From assembly GCF_030814135.1 (NCBI RefSeq), contig NZ_JAUSUQ010000002.1, positions 62,001 to 126,000 on the forward strand: DNA of 64,000 nucleotides, read 5' to 3'. Of this stretch, positions 26,715-35,609 are shown one piece after another. The notes beneath the pieces were generated by a model, which was not told the DNA's origin, ran no database searches, and was given only the letters and a program-made list of their open reading frames with translations. The first letter of the stretch is position 1; each line of letters starts with the position of its first letter. The translations under genes were made by a program, and so were the position numbers. Origin of the DNA: Caldalkalibacillus uzonensis (GTDB taxonomy: Bacteria; Bacillota; Bacilli; Caldalkalibacillales; Caldalkalibacillaceae).

Positions 26715-29028
26715 GCTGAACCACTCCCCTTTTTGGCTTTCCAGATGGTCTCGGGCGTAAGCGGAAGATGGTTCACAGGCACCCCGGCTGCTACCGACAA
26801 GCTGTTGGCCAGTGCGGCAGGCATGCCGATTAAACCGTGCTCGCCAACACCGCGCGCACCATAGGGGGCGTCAACATGAGGAGTCTCAATAAAGTCAATG
26901 ACATATTCCGGGTGTTCACCATAATGGAGTGTTTTATAGGTACGCAGCCGCGGGTTTAGAACCCTTCCTTCTGTATCAAATACAAACGTTTCTTTGGCCG
27001 CAAAACTGATTCCCATGGCCATCGCCCCCATCACCTGCCCCCGTGCCGCTTTATTGTTGAGTACTTTGCCGATGTCAATAACAGCATAAGCTTTAATAAT
27101 GTTGTACGTATAGTCTCTTGTATCAAATTCGATCTCTACCCCTTGGGCACTGACCGTCCATTCCGGTCCAGGGTTTCCCATCCCTGTCTCATGATCGATA
27201 TGGGTCAAATGCCTTAGACTGTAATGGCCGTGTGCCACAATTTGCCCGCCAAGCCCATACCCGTTCGGATATTTAAATCCATAGGCAATATCTTTGATTT
27301 GCAAAAACGTGGCCGGATCATCTTTTAGAAAGACCTTTCCATACCCCACCTCTAAATCATCAGGTGAACAGATGAACACACGTGAGGCGATATCTTTTAG
27401 TTGCCGGATGGCATCATCAGCCGCTTTTAACACGGCTCGTCCAGCCAGAAAGGTGCCTCGGCTGGCAACCGTTTTCCAATGTTCCGGTGTTGTCTGGTAT
27501 TCACTTCCATCTGGACATGGATCTGATTCACATCCATTTTCATTTTTTCCGCCAAGATTTGGGCCAGCACGGTTTTCGTTCCCGTTCCGATCTCCACAAT
27601 TCCTGAAATAAGGTTAATACTGCCGTCTGGGTTAAAAGTCAAAGTAACCCCGGAACCGGCATTCGTATCAATGGTTGACGTTTTCCATATACAACTGATG
27701 CCTTTGGCACGAACTTTACGATCACTGATTTCGATACGTTGTCCCTCGTTCCAGTTCATGAGTTCTTTCAATCTTTGGATACATGTCGGTAAATCTCCCA
27801 CCTTACTGGCATGGAGAGCAGTTTGAGTAGGAGTGCTGTGTCCGGGACGAATCGCATTCCTGTTTCGCAGTTCCAGCGGATCCATCCCCACCTTTTCGGC
27901 CAGCATATCCATCGTTCTTTCGAAAGCAAATAAAATCTCAGAATGGCTAAAACCCCTGAAAGCAGTGGCATAGGGATGATTGGTATACACACATAAGGAG
28001 TCACACCATATATTTTCAATATGATAAGGTCCGGTACAAGTGACGGCAGCGGCCCGGCTGATGGTTGCACCCTTATCCGAATAAGCCCCGGTATCAAACA
28101 AATAAACCATTTCTGCTGCGGTTAATTTTCCCTCTTTTGTACAACCAAGCTTGATAGTCGCCTGAAGTCCAATATGTACTGGTGAGGTGATCATATCTTC
28201 TTCTCTTGTGTTCCAAAGCTTGACGGGTCTTCCTCCAACAGCCTGGGAGGCCATATAAGCGATAAATTCCAATTGGACAGGGACCTTACCCCCATATCCG
28301 CCTCCGACTAAAGGGGTATTGACGATGATTTTTTCGGCTTCAACACCAAAATCCGCTTCTAGTAACTTTTTGATCATAAAAGGGGACTGGGAAGAAGAAG
28401 TAATGATAACCGTCCCATCGGGTCTTATTTCCGCGGTCACGCATCTTGTTTCCATTGCTGCGTGATCAGATGGGGAGAAGGAGAAATCGGCTTGTACGGT
28501 CACATCGCTTTCGGCCCAGCCTGTTTGCATGTTCCCCTTACTAATCTTGGTGCGGTCGGCAATGTTTGTATTTGGCTCCGGATAAACATGTTCTATTTTT
28601 TGATATGTGGCCAAATTCTCATGCACCAATGGGGCATCAGGGCGAATGGCTTCTGTCGGTGAATTGACAACCGGCAACGGCTCATACGTTACCTTTACCA
28701 AATCTGCAGCCCTTTTGGCCAGAACAGGGTTGTCCGCAACCACAACGGCCACCGGTTCACCGTGATAGCGTACTTTGTCAAAAGCGATTGGCGGGCGGTC
28801 ACGAATTTCTTCACCGGTCAGCAGAAAGGGTTGACCGGTCAGTATCGCTCTAACACCCGGAACTTGCCATGCCTCAGTGGTATCAATGGCCTTTATTTTG
28901 GCATGCGCATGCGGGCTGGTAACCAGTTTGGCGTGAAGCATTCCTAGAGAGGGCAAATCGTCGGTGTATTTTGCTGTTCCTGTTACTTTGTCAAGGGATT
29001 CTTTTCTATAGACACTTTTTCCAATCAT
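26711..29028 (-). pseudogene. Xanthine dehydrogenase-type molybdenum subunit, frameshifted
   Basis: Two adjacent frames together make one full-length molybdopterin-binding subunit of about 770 residues. Frame one is 27427-29028: aldehyde oxidase/xanthine dehydrogenase a/b hammerhead with AKYTDDLPSLGMLHAKLV, then the Mo-cofactor domain with VGGGYGGKV and FRGFSHSE. Frame two is 26711-27433 and contains the catalytic-glutamate motif GVGEHGLIGMP. At about 27496 the reading changes from V-N-T-R-Q-H-R to the expected Q-T-T-P-E-H-W-K, which one lost C in a CCC run would explain. No 2Fe-2S subunit gene lies beside it. Either a sequencing error or a real mutation is possible; the truncated FAD partner favours decay. 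Confidence 0.8.
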
Positions 29029-29297
29029 ATCAAATAACTCCCCTTACAGAATGTCAGTAAAATTTCATTATTTATGATGTAAATTATGATAGAGTGGTGC
29101 CTTCGTTTAAGCTCCAATAACAAGTATTTCCCATTCCAACATGTCTAAACGCCCCCAGAGGGAAGTTTAACAGTCAAGTCAGATGGGCATCATGGTTATT
29201 GGATTACTTGATACGCGCAGTAAATACCAATTACTTCGCTATTTCCCCTGAGCCTGATGAAGAGTTCTGCCATAAAATAGGAGGTTTTTAGATTGAG
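29029..29297. other. Intergenic region between decayed xdh locus and YIEGIA gene
   Basis: About 270 AT-rich bases upstream of both divergent genes. I see no open frame with a ribosome binding site other than those of the flanking genes, no terminator-like hairpin, and no promoter good enough to list. Confidence 0.5.
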
Positions 29298-30212
29298 ATG
29301 GAAAATAACGGTATGATTTCCCCTGAATATTTAGTTATGATTATTACTGCAGTGATTACGGGTACATTAGCGCGCGTTTTAACAATGAAACAAGATTACC
29401 GGCAATATCCCAGCTATCCTAACGGGTTTTTAATTCATTTTGTGACAGCAGCCGTGGCCGCTACTTTAGGTGCCTTTGTCATTCCTGCTTTAATGACCAA
29501 AAATTTTATAGCTGTTACGTTTCTTACCCTTGCGATTCAACAGTTTCGTGAGGTGCGCAAAACAGAAAAAGAGAGCCTGCAGGACTTGGAAGGCACCGAA
29601 TATACCCCCCGGGGAGATGCCTACATCGATGGCATTGCCAAAACATTTGAATCTCGCAATTACTTTGCTTTGCTTGTCTCTTTTGTGACGGCTTTGACCA
29701 TGCAGCTTTTAGACCAAGAGACATGGATTGAAGTTGCCGCAGGCACATTGGCAGGACTTATCTTATTCGTGATACTCAAACATTTTACCAAAGGAAAGAA
29801 AGTAAAAGATATTGCCATCGTCAAAAGGGGCAAAATTGAAATCAAAGGCTCTGAACTATACGTGGATGATATCTTTGTTTCAAATTTAGTAGGTTCAGAG
29901 CGGGTAAAGAACCTGATCCAAAAAAGCGGTTTGGCCGCTGTCATCTATCCCAAGCATCCCCATTACAGCCTTACCCTTGAGCACCAGGGTCAGCGACAAG
30001 CCATGTTAAACGAGGCGACACGGGCCGTAGGATTAAGGAGATACAGTATTAGTTTTCAAAATTTCAAGGATGACCGGATAGTGATGGCGTTAGTACCCAT
30101 CGAGCATAATTTTGAATTATTAAAAGAATCGATTTTAAACACGCCCTTGCTGGAAAGTGTCAAAAAAGCACCTCAATTAATGGAGACTCAAATGACAGGA
30201 GGGAAACAATAA
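29298..30212 (+). CDS. YIEGIA family membrane protein
   Basis: A 304-residue protein with four to five membrane helices in the first 160 residues and a soluble C-terminal half. It contains the name-giving family segment as Y-I-D-G-I-A-K-T-F-E near residue 105. This family occurs in spore formers and is associated with spore envelope formation; that role is from family knowledge, not visible here. GAGG lies upstream of the ATG. It is followed without gap by its small partner gene. Confidence 0.82.
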   Translation: MENNGMISPEYLVMIITAVITGTLARVLTMKQDYRQYPSYPNGFLIHFVTAAVAATLGAFVIPALMTKNFIAVTFLTLAIQQFREVRKTEKESLQDLEGTEYTPRGDAYIDGIAKTFESRNYFALLVSFVTALTMQLLDQETWIEVAAGTLAGLILFVILKHFTKGKKVKDIAIVKRGKIEIKGSELYVDDIFVSNLVGSERVKNLIQKSGLAAVIYPKHPHYSLTLEHQGQRQAMLNEATRAVGLRRYSISFQNFKDDRIVMALVPIEHNFELLKESILNTPLLESVKKAPQLMETQMTGGKQ

Positions 30213-30413
30213 ATGGAAAAAGAAGCGGCTGAGGTCAAAGGGATTATAGCCTTTGTAACAACCGATAAAAACAGGTATTTAGGCGGGGATCCGTTAGCTT
30301 TGTTGGCTAAAGATGAGGAAGAATTAACCATACTAACCAATGCTTTAGCCAGAGCTTTTATGGCAGATGTCCTGCAGCTTATAACAGGAGATTGTGTGAT
30401 TATCAAAAAATAA
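30213..30413 (+). CDS. Capping complex subunit for YIEGIA
   Basis: A 66-residue soluble protein starting M-E-K-E-A-A-E-V-K-G-I and ending D-C-V-I-I-K-K. It begins at the base following the YIEGIA stop codon, with AGGAGG in the end of the upstream gene, so the two are coupled. Small proteins in this position are named as the capping complex partner of YIEGIA. Its exact role is unknown. Confidence 0.78.
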   Translation: MEKEAAEVKGIIAFVTTDKNRYLGGDPLALLAKDEEELTILTNALARAFMADVLQLITGDCVIIKK

Positions 30414-30524
30414 GCCTGTTCATTGGTCACGCATACCGTCACCAATGTTCACGATAAGCCCCGAATCGTTATCATCTTACATGTTGCACATTCTCTGCCT
30501 TTTTTATACTTATAAATAAATAAA

Positions 30525-30555
30525 CAAAAACTCCCCCAACTAACCATTGGAGGAG
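30525..30555 (-). terminator. Terminator after SDR gene
   Basis: TTGG/CTCC-type 9-bp stem with one mismatch (30531-30539 with 30547-30555) and a T-run on the minus strand (30525-30530), 20 bases behind the SDR stop. Confidence 0.65.
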
Positions 30556-30574
30556 ATACTGTTGCACTATTCTT

Positions 30575-31348
30575 CTATTCTTCATAAATCATTTTCACCG
30601 TCATGCCGCCGTCAATGACGAGGTTTTGTCCAGTCATAAAACCGGCATCATCTGAAGCCAAGTAAAAAGCGGCGCTGACAATATCTTCGGGCTCTCCCAC
30701 CCGCCCCACGGGATGCTGCAGCTTGTCCTGTTCACTGTGCTCCGGTGTGTAGCGCTCACCTGCTTTTTTCCACTGGCCCGTTTCGATCCAGCCCGGACTG
30801 ATGGCATTAACCCGGATGCCAACCGGACCCAGGCTGACGGCCATGGCGTGGGTTAAAGCGAGGATGCCGCCTTTGGAAGCGGCATAACTTTCACTGTCTG
30901 CCTCAGACATGAGAGCCCGGGTAGAGGCGATGTTAATAATGACACCTCTGCCCTGCTCTTTCATCACTTGAGCAACATATTTTGAACATAAGAATGTTCC
31001 CCGCAAGTTAACGGCGATGACACGGTCAAAATGCTTCACATCAATGTCAAACAGGGATTCAAAATGGCCGATCCCGGCATTATTGATCAGGATATCCACC
31101 TTGCCATACTGCTCCATCGCTTCCTTGACCAGCCGCTCGACATCGTCTTCATCGGCTACATCAGTACGGATAAAGTGCGCTTCTTTCCCGCTCTTTTGGA
31201 TGGCATCCAGCGTTTCAAAGCCGGCCTCACGGTCGATATCCGCAATGACCACCTTCGCCTCTTCTTCCGCAAAACGGCAGCATAAAGCCCGTCCAATCCC
31301 CTGGCCTCCACCAGTCACAATCACAACTTGGTCATGAAAGCGTCCCAT
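30575..31348 (-). CDS. SDR family NAD(P)-dependent oxidoreductase (glucose 1-dehydrogenase-like)
   Basis: A 257-residue classical short-chain dehydrogenase. Cofactor-binding TGGGQGIG lies near residues 12-19, the acidic D-I-D after beta-2 points to NAD rather than NADP, then NNAG. The catalytic YAASK Tyr/Lys is near 154-158. The ending (ASDDAGFMTGQNLVIDGG) is typical of FabG/glucose-dehydrogenase-like members. Substrate unknown. Start is the ATG at 31348 with GGGGG 7 bases upstream. It is monocistronic between its terminator and the antiporter gene. Confidence 0.88.
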   Translation of the reverse strand: MGRFHDQVVIVTGGGQGIGRALCCRFAEEEAKVVIADIDREAGFETLDAIQKSGKEAHFIRTDVADEDDVERLVKEAMEQYGKVDILINNAGIGHFESLFDIDVKHFDRVIAVNLRGTFLCSKYVAQVMKEQGRGVIINIASTRALMSEADSESYAASKGGILALTHAMAVSLGPVGIRVNAISPGWIETGQWKKAGERYTPEHSEQDKLQHPVGRVGEPEDIVSAAFYLASDDAGFMTGQNLVIDGGMTVKMIYEE

Positions 31349-31465
31349 CACTTATCCCCCTCATTCCTCTCAAGCTTCTCCGCTCATTCCCATCACTTAT
31401 GCCCCATCACTAATGAATCATACATGTTCTGCTGACCTGATTGCAAGGGATAGCTTTCCTTCTCT

Positions 31466-32521
31466 CTACAGCCCGGTAAAAATTAAATAACTTGTAATGA
31501 AATAAACCATAATGATCAGGCTGGAGGGGATCACATAACGGATCGTACTGGTTTCTTTTTTTCTCATTAAAGAGTAGAGCACAATCACACTTAACACACC
31601 AGCAAAAACTGCAGTCAGCTGATGAACCGGGTCCACACCGGCCAAGAGCGGACCGGGCCGATAAATCACATCTGTGCCGACCAGAATGAGTATGTTAAAC
31701 AGATTGCTGCCCAGGATAGAACCAATAGCCAAATTATAATTCTTCAGCCGGAACGCGGCATAAGCGGTAATTGCTTCCGGTAAAGAGGTTGAAGCTGCGA
31801 TCAGAAAACTGCCTACAAAGCTGGCCCCCAGCCCGGTGATGACCGCAATCTTGTCCCCGGTGATGGTCAGCAGCGAACCGAACACCAGGATCAGCATAGC
31901 GGACAGACCAAAGCCAACCCAGGCCCGGCGCACAGAGATACTGTTACCCGAATTGTGCCCTGTGGTTATCTTCCCCTGTGTTAAACCGGACTCCATATCC
32001 TGCGCAGCTGCCACTTCTGGCAGCGCTCCTTCAGCGGGGGAAAGATCCGGTTGCTTCGCACTGTTGCAGCGGGCAATCAAGAGCATCCCGCCCACATATA
32101 CCATGCACAATAGCAATGAATCCAATCCCACGCCCAGCAGGGTATATGGCAGATCCAGCCCCATGGCCAGGACCACCAGCATGGACAAGAAAAGCCCCAG
32201 GGAGACAGTATAGCGGTGCTCCGCTCGCGCTCTAGACAAGGCCCTTTCTTTACGGAAAAAGAGATCCAAACTGGCCAAAATTAAGAGATTAAACAAATTG
32301 CTGCCCAAAACATTACCCACGGCAATATCAGGACTGTTGATCAGCACAGCAGAAACGCTGGTCGTGACCTCGGGTAAAGACGTGGCTCCGGCCAAAAACA
32401 CGGTACCGATTAATAATCCGCCCAGCACTGTTTTTTCACTTAATACATCCGCATATCTAGATAGTTTCATGGCTACATAAACAGTTACAAACACTGCCAC
32501 AATAAACCATATAAAACTCAT
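31466..32521 (-). CDS. CaCA-family cation antiporter under Mn riboswitch
   Basis: A 351-residue protein with about ten membrane helices and two inverted alpha-repeats of the Ca2+/cation antiporter family. The first is G-A-T-S-L-P-E-V with GNVLGSNLFNL; the second is A-S-T-S-L-P-E-A with GSILGSNLFNI. A hydrophilic loop (about 155-200) separates the halves. By family it would be called a calcium/sodium antiporter. It sits behind a yybP-ykoY manganese riboswitch, so I infer that manganese export is its main physiological task. Start is the second ATG (32521), 9 bases from GGAGG; the first (32527) is too close. Confidence 0.9.
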   Translation of the reverse strand: MSFIWFIVAVFVTVYVAMKLSRYADVLSEKTVLGGLLIGTVFLAGATSLPEVTTSVSAVLINSPDIAVGNVLGSNLFNLLILASLDLFFRKERALSRARAEHRYTVSLGLFLSMLVVLAMGLDLPYTLLGVGLDSLLLCMVYVGGMLLIARCNSAKQPDLSPAEGALPEVAAAQDMESGLTQGKITTGHNSGNSISVRRAWVGFGLSAMLILVFGSLLTITGDKIAVITGLGASFVGSFLIAASTSLPEAITAYAAFRLKNYNLAIGSILGSNLFNILILVGTDVIYRPGPLLAGVDPVHQLTAVFAGVLSVIVLYSLMRKKETSTIRYVIPSSLIIMVYFITSYLIFTGL

Positions 32522-32544
32522 GCACATGCTCCTCCTTTTTTGAA

Positions 32545-32605
32545 CAAAAGGAAAAGACCTTTTTATAAGAGTTTTTGAGACACAAAAACTCTTATAAAAA
32601 GGTCT
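32545..32605 (-). terminator. Riboswitch-controlled terminator before antiporter gene
   Basis: A perfect 22-bp stem (32555-32576 with 32584-32605) with a 7-base loop and T-rich tail on the minus strand. Its 5' arm shares the GACCTTTTT bases that close the riboswitch aptamer, so aptamer closure and terminator formation exclude one another. This is the layout of an ON switch. Confidence 0.85.
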
Positions 32606-32698
32606 CGCGTACTTTGTGCTGGCACAAAGCTTAATGAACCGAGTGATTGCTCACTGGGATGACGATTCATTAACCCTGCGGTCGCTACTCCCCTTTTT
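32596..32698 (-). ncRNA. yybP-ykoY (manganese) riboswitch aptamer
   Basis: On the minus strand the element starts AAAAAGGGGAGTAGCG and ends TACGCGAGACCTTTTT. The two conserved internal-loop segments GGGGAGTAGC and GCGAGACC are hallmarks of the yybP-ykoY class, and a closing P1 helix (AAAAAGG with CCTTTTT) frames them. In between are hairpins such as CTTTGTGC-CA-GCACAAAG. Ligand Mn2+ is established for this class. A sigma-A promoter lies upstream and an overlapping terminator downstream, before the cation antiporter gene. Confidence 0.92.
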
Positions 32699-32728
32699 AG
32701 GCTTTTCCTTTATTCTATTTTGTGACTT

Positions 32729-32757
32729 ATTCTATCTTCTACTCTACGATTTGTCAA
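32729..32757 (-). promoter_or_regulatory. Sigma-A promoter of riboswitch-antiporter transcript
   Basis: Perfect TTGACA (32752-32757), 17-base spacer and TAGAAT (32729-32734) on the minus strand. Transcription should start near 32722, a few tens of bases before the aptamer. Confidence 0.85.
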
Positions 32758-32853
32758 TACAAATATTTGTCAAGCGAGTATTGGCCCGGCAAGAGAAACT
32801 ATTGGTTACTGCTCCTGCCGAGCCAGGGAGAAAAGTCCTCAATTAAAGCCCAT

Positions 32854-34167
32854 TCACTTCCGGTCAATCAGTTGGGCATTCATCATTCCTTTAGCCACCA
32901 GCTTTCCTTCATGGAGGACATCAATTTCAACTTTGCCGAATTTGCGGCCCATTTCAAACAGCCTGGGGTAAATCCGGATCTTTTGTTCAATCTGCACCGG
33001 CTTCAGAAAATACAGGTTGAGGGTATCCGCCACCAAATCCCCTTTTTGGTAACGGCGCAACAAACGGTCACCGGCGTTAACCATCAAGGTAGTTAACACA
33101 CCGGTCGAGATCATACCCAGATGATTGGTCATTTGGGGAGTGATTTCAACCTGTACGTAATAGCGGTCTCCTTCTTCAACTTCTTCTAAGGGGGTGGTAA
33201 TCAGGTCGTCAAATGTTTCTCCCACTTGCGGCTGCTTCTGGATATACTGCATCGCCTTAAGGACATCCTGCCGGCTGATAATGCCCAGCAAATGAGTGTT
33301 TTCATCAACAACCGGCAACAGTTCAATCCCTTCCCAAATCATCACGTGTGCGGCTGAGGCCACAGACATTTTGGGGGAGGCAGTTATCGGATGATGGGTC
33401 ATCACTTGGCCAATCGTTAACGTAGCTTCCCGTCCGATAATATCTTTGGCGGTTACCACACCACAGATTTTACCGTTTTCCTTGATGACGGGAAAGCGGC
33501 TGTGACCGGTTTGGCGGCTTAATTCATGCCAATCACTCAGCTGTTGGTCTGGGCGCAAAGAATGGGTTTGTTCAATGGGAATCAATATATCCTCCACCAG
33601 CATAATCTCTTTTTTGATCAACCGGTCGTAGATGGCCCGATTAATCATGGTGGCTACCGTAAACGTGTCATATGCCGTAGAGATAATGGGCAGTTCCAAT
33701 TCATCAGCCAAACGTTTGGCATTATCCGTGGTATCAAAACCGCCGGTAATCAAAACCGCTGCACCGGCTTCCAGGGCATACTGGTGAGCTTTTACACGGT
33801 TGCCCACAATCAACAAGTTGCCATCTTCCACATAGCGCATCATATCTTCCAAACGCATGGCGCCGATGACAAACTTGTTCAACGTTTTATGTAACCCGGC
33901 TCGTCCACCAATGACAGTCCCTTCCACCACTTTGACCACTTCAGCAAATGTTAATTTCTCAATATGTTCGTGTTCCTTTTGTTCTATGCGGATGGTGCCC
34001 ACACGTCCAATGGTGGAGACAAGGCCCTGGGCCTCTGCATCTTTAATGGCCCGGTAAGCAGTGCCCTCACTGACCTGCAGTTCTTTGGCGATGCCCCGTA
34101 CTGAAATTTTACTGCCCACTTCCAATTGGCGAATATAGTCCAAGATCTGTTCATGTTTGGTGGTCAT
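32854..34167 (-). CDS. ytoI: CBS/DRTGG/thioesterase-domain transcription regulator YtoI
   Basis: A 437-residue multidomain protein. An N-terminal winged helix-turn-helix (about 1-60, with SVRGIAKELQVSEGTAYRAIKDAE) is followed by a DRTGG domain (about 70-180), two CBS motifs (about 190-310) and a C-terminal hotdog/thioesterase-like domain (about 320-437, with GMISTGVLTTLMVNAGDRL). This order is that of Bacillus YtoI. The CBS pair suggests sensing of an adenine nucleotide. Targets are unknown. GAGGG precedes the ATG. Confidence 0.9.
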   Translation of the reverse strand: MTTKHEQILDYIRQLEVGSKISVRGIAKELQVSEGTAYRAIKDAEAQGLVSTIGRVGTIRIEQKEHEHIEKLTFAEVVKVVEGTVIGGRAGLHKTLNKFVIGAMRLEDMMRYVEDGNLLIVGNRVKAHQYALEAGAAVLITGGFDTTDNAKRLADELELPIISTAYDTFTVATMINRAIYDRLIKKEIMLVEDILIPIEQTHSLRPDQQLSDWHELSRQTGHSRFPVIKENGKICGVVTAKDIIGREATLTIGQVMTHHPITASPKMSVASAAHVMIWEGIELLPVVDENTHLLGIISRQDVLKAMQYIQKQPQVGETFDDLITTPLEEVEEGDRYYVQVEITPQMTNHLGMISTGVLTTLMVNAGDRLLRRYQKGDLVADTLNLYFLKPVQIEQKIRIYPRLFEMGRKFGKVEIDVLHEGKLVAKGMMNAQLIDRK

Positions 34168-34251
34168 CTGCCCTCACCACGCTTTCTCACTTAAGTACCT
34201 TCATTATACTGATTGTTGGCTGGCAAAAGCAATGACCAGCACAGTCTTTCT

Positions 34252-34533
34252 TCATCCCATCATCATTCGGCGCCGTTTTTTCCGGGCCCGCTGCAGACGT
34301 TTCATCACTTCCCGTTGTTCTTTGTTCAGCGCGTGCCGCTCCACAGCTTCCCCCCGCCCTAATCGCAAAAGGGCATGCAGATTGGCGCCAATCACCAGCA
34401 AACAGAAGGCCAGCCACAACACACTGAAGCCAAATTGCAGGTCTGTCCCATACAGCGGAAGGCGGGGAACAGCAAACCACAGCAGCCACAGGGCCACGAT
34501 GAAAGAAATGATCAAACGATACTTCAACGCCAT
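34252..34533 (-). CDS. Small two-helix membrane protein, unknown
   Basis: A 93-residue protein with two membrane helices (about 7-25 and 36-55) and a strongly basic C-terminal tail (RARKKRRR). I do not recognise the family. Start is the ATG at 34533 with AAGGA upstream. It lies just upstream of ytoI on the same strand and may be cotranscribed with it. The basic tail would face the cytoplasm. Confidence 0.7.
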   Translation of the reverse strand: MALKYRLIISFIVALWLLWFAVPRLPLYGTDLQFGFSVLWLAFCLLVIGANLHALLRLGRGEAVERHALNKEQREVMKRLQRARKKRRRMMMG

Positions 34534-34595
34534 GTCGACCACATCCTTGTCCCAGTCTGTTTATACATCTATATGGCCAATATGGAGAAAAGATG

Positions 34596-34621
34596 AAAAA
34601 AAAATGGCGGCCTAAGCCGCC
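34596..34621 (-). terminator. Terminator behind the metallo-hydrolase gene
   Basis: GGCGGC (34606-34611) and GCCGCC (34616-34621) form a tight hairpin with loop CTAA, followed on the minus strand by nine consecutive T residues. It lies about 175 bases after the hydrolase stop. Confidence 0.85.
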
Positions 34622-34636
34622 GAAGAAAAGATCTAT

Positions 34637-34687
34637 ATATAAGGGGGTTTTCAACTAGGTTCATTTCCAATTATATCCCCCTTATAT
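34637..34687. repeat. Inverted repeat ATATAAGGGGG in the gap before the metallo-hydrolase
   Basis: ATATAAGGGGG (34637-34647) and CCCCCTTATAT (34677-34687) form a perfect 11-bp inverted repeat around 29 bases. There is no T-run behind it. It could be a protein binding site or an RNA stem in the 3' leader of the hydrolase transcript. Confidence 0.5.
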
Positions 34688-34796
34688 TACAGCTATGTTA
34701 CAAAGAGTTATCAATTTTGTTACATTAGAGTCCGGTCACATCTTTCTGGTTCTGTTGCAGCTAATCACTGAGTGATAGGGCAGGAAACTGCCAAGA

Positions 34797-35486
34797 TTAC
34801 AAGGTTAACTGTCCACCGGCATTCAGTACTTCGCCGTCAATGCCTTTTTCTTTTAAGGCGTGGACAAAGGCCTGGGCATCCTGTTCGATCAACGGGAATG
34901 TGTTGTAGTGCATGGGCACCACTTTTTTTGCTTGCAGCCACTCGGCAGCAAGCAGGGCATCTTCCGGTCCCATGGTAAAGTTGTCTCCAATAGGCAGGAA
35001 GGCCAGGTCAATCTTTTTTTGTTCCCCGATCAGTTTCATGTCACTGAACAGGGCCGTATCCCCAGCATGATAAATGGTTTTGTCATTAATGGTCAGCAAC
35101 AAACCAGCCGGCATGCCCAAATAGATGATCTGCTGCCCTTCTTCGACCACGTATCCTGAACCGTGAAATGCCGGTGTCCATTTCACCCGTCCGAAATCAA
35201 ACTGGTGGGCACCACCAATATGCATGGGATGAACATCGCAGCCCTGCCAACCCATATACGTGGCCAGTTCGAAAGGCGCAATAATTTTGGCCTTGTTCTT
35301 CTTGGCGATTCTCTCCGCATCCCCCACATGATCTCCGTGTCCGTGGGTTAACAAGACAGCATCCACTTGCACATCATCAGCTGATATTTTGGCTACCGGA
35401 TTGCCGCTTAAGAAAGGATCAATGATAAGCGATGCGTTGTCGGTCTCCACCTGGACACAGCTGTGGCCATGAAAGGTGATCTTCAC
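34797..35486 (-). CDS. ytkL: UPF0173 metal-dependent hydrolase (YtkL)
   Basis: A 229-residue metallo-beta-lactamase-fold hydrolase. The metal-binding HxHxDH motif appears as [10 protein letters not shown] near residue 47, with further ligands in AFHGSG, AGDTALF and PMHYNT. The protein opens K-I-T-F-H-G-H-S like B. subtilis YtkL (227 residues), which supports the GTG at 35486. The upstream ATG (35492) lies only 2 bases from AGGAGG, while the GTG is 8 bases away. Substrate unknown. Confidence 0.9.
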   Translation of the reverse strand: MKITFHGHSCVQVETDNASLIIDPFLSGNPVAKISADDVQVDAVLLTHGHGDHVGDAERIAKKNKAKIIAPFELATYMGWQGCDVHPMHIGGAHQFDFGRVKWTPAFHGSGYVVEEGQQIIYLGMPAGLLLTINDKTIYHAGDTALFSDMKLIGEQKKIDLAFLPIGDNFTMGPEDALLAAEWLQAKKVVPMHYNTFPLIEQDAQAFVHALKEKGIDGEVLNAGGQLTL

Positions 35487-35609
35487 GTGCATCTCCTCCT
35501 CTTGATAAAGTGATCAATTATGTCCAAACCTCAGCCAAAGGACAAACCCATATTGGTGCTTCTCTTAGCCGAGGCTGACATGCACGCCAAAGGATATCTG
35601 CTGTTCAGA

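Noticed and set aside
35520-35600. Hairpin after pgi as a terminator
   Set aside because: The stem needs several G-U pairs and lacks a proper T-run; too weak to list.
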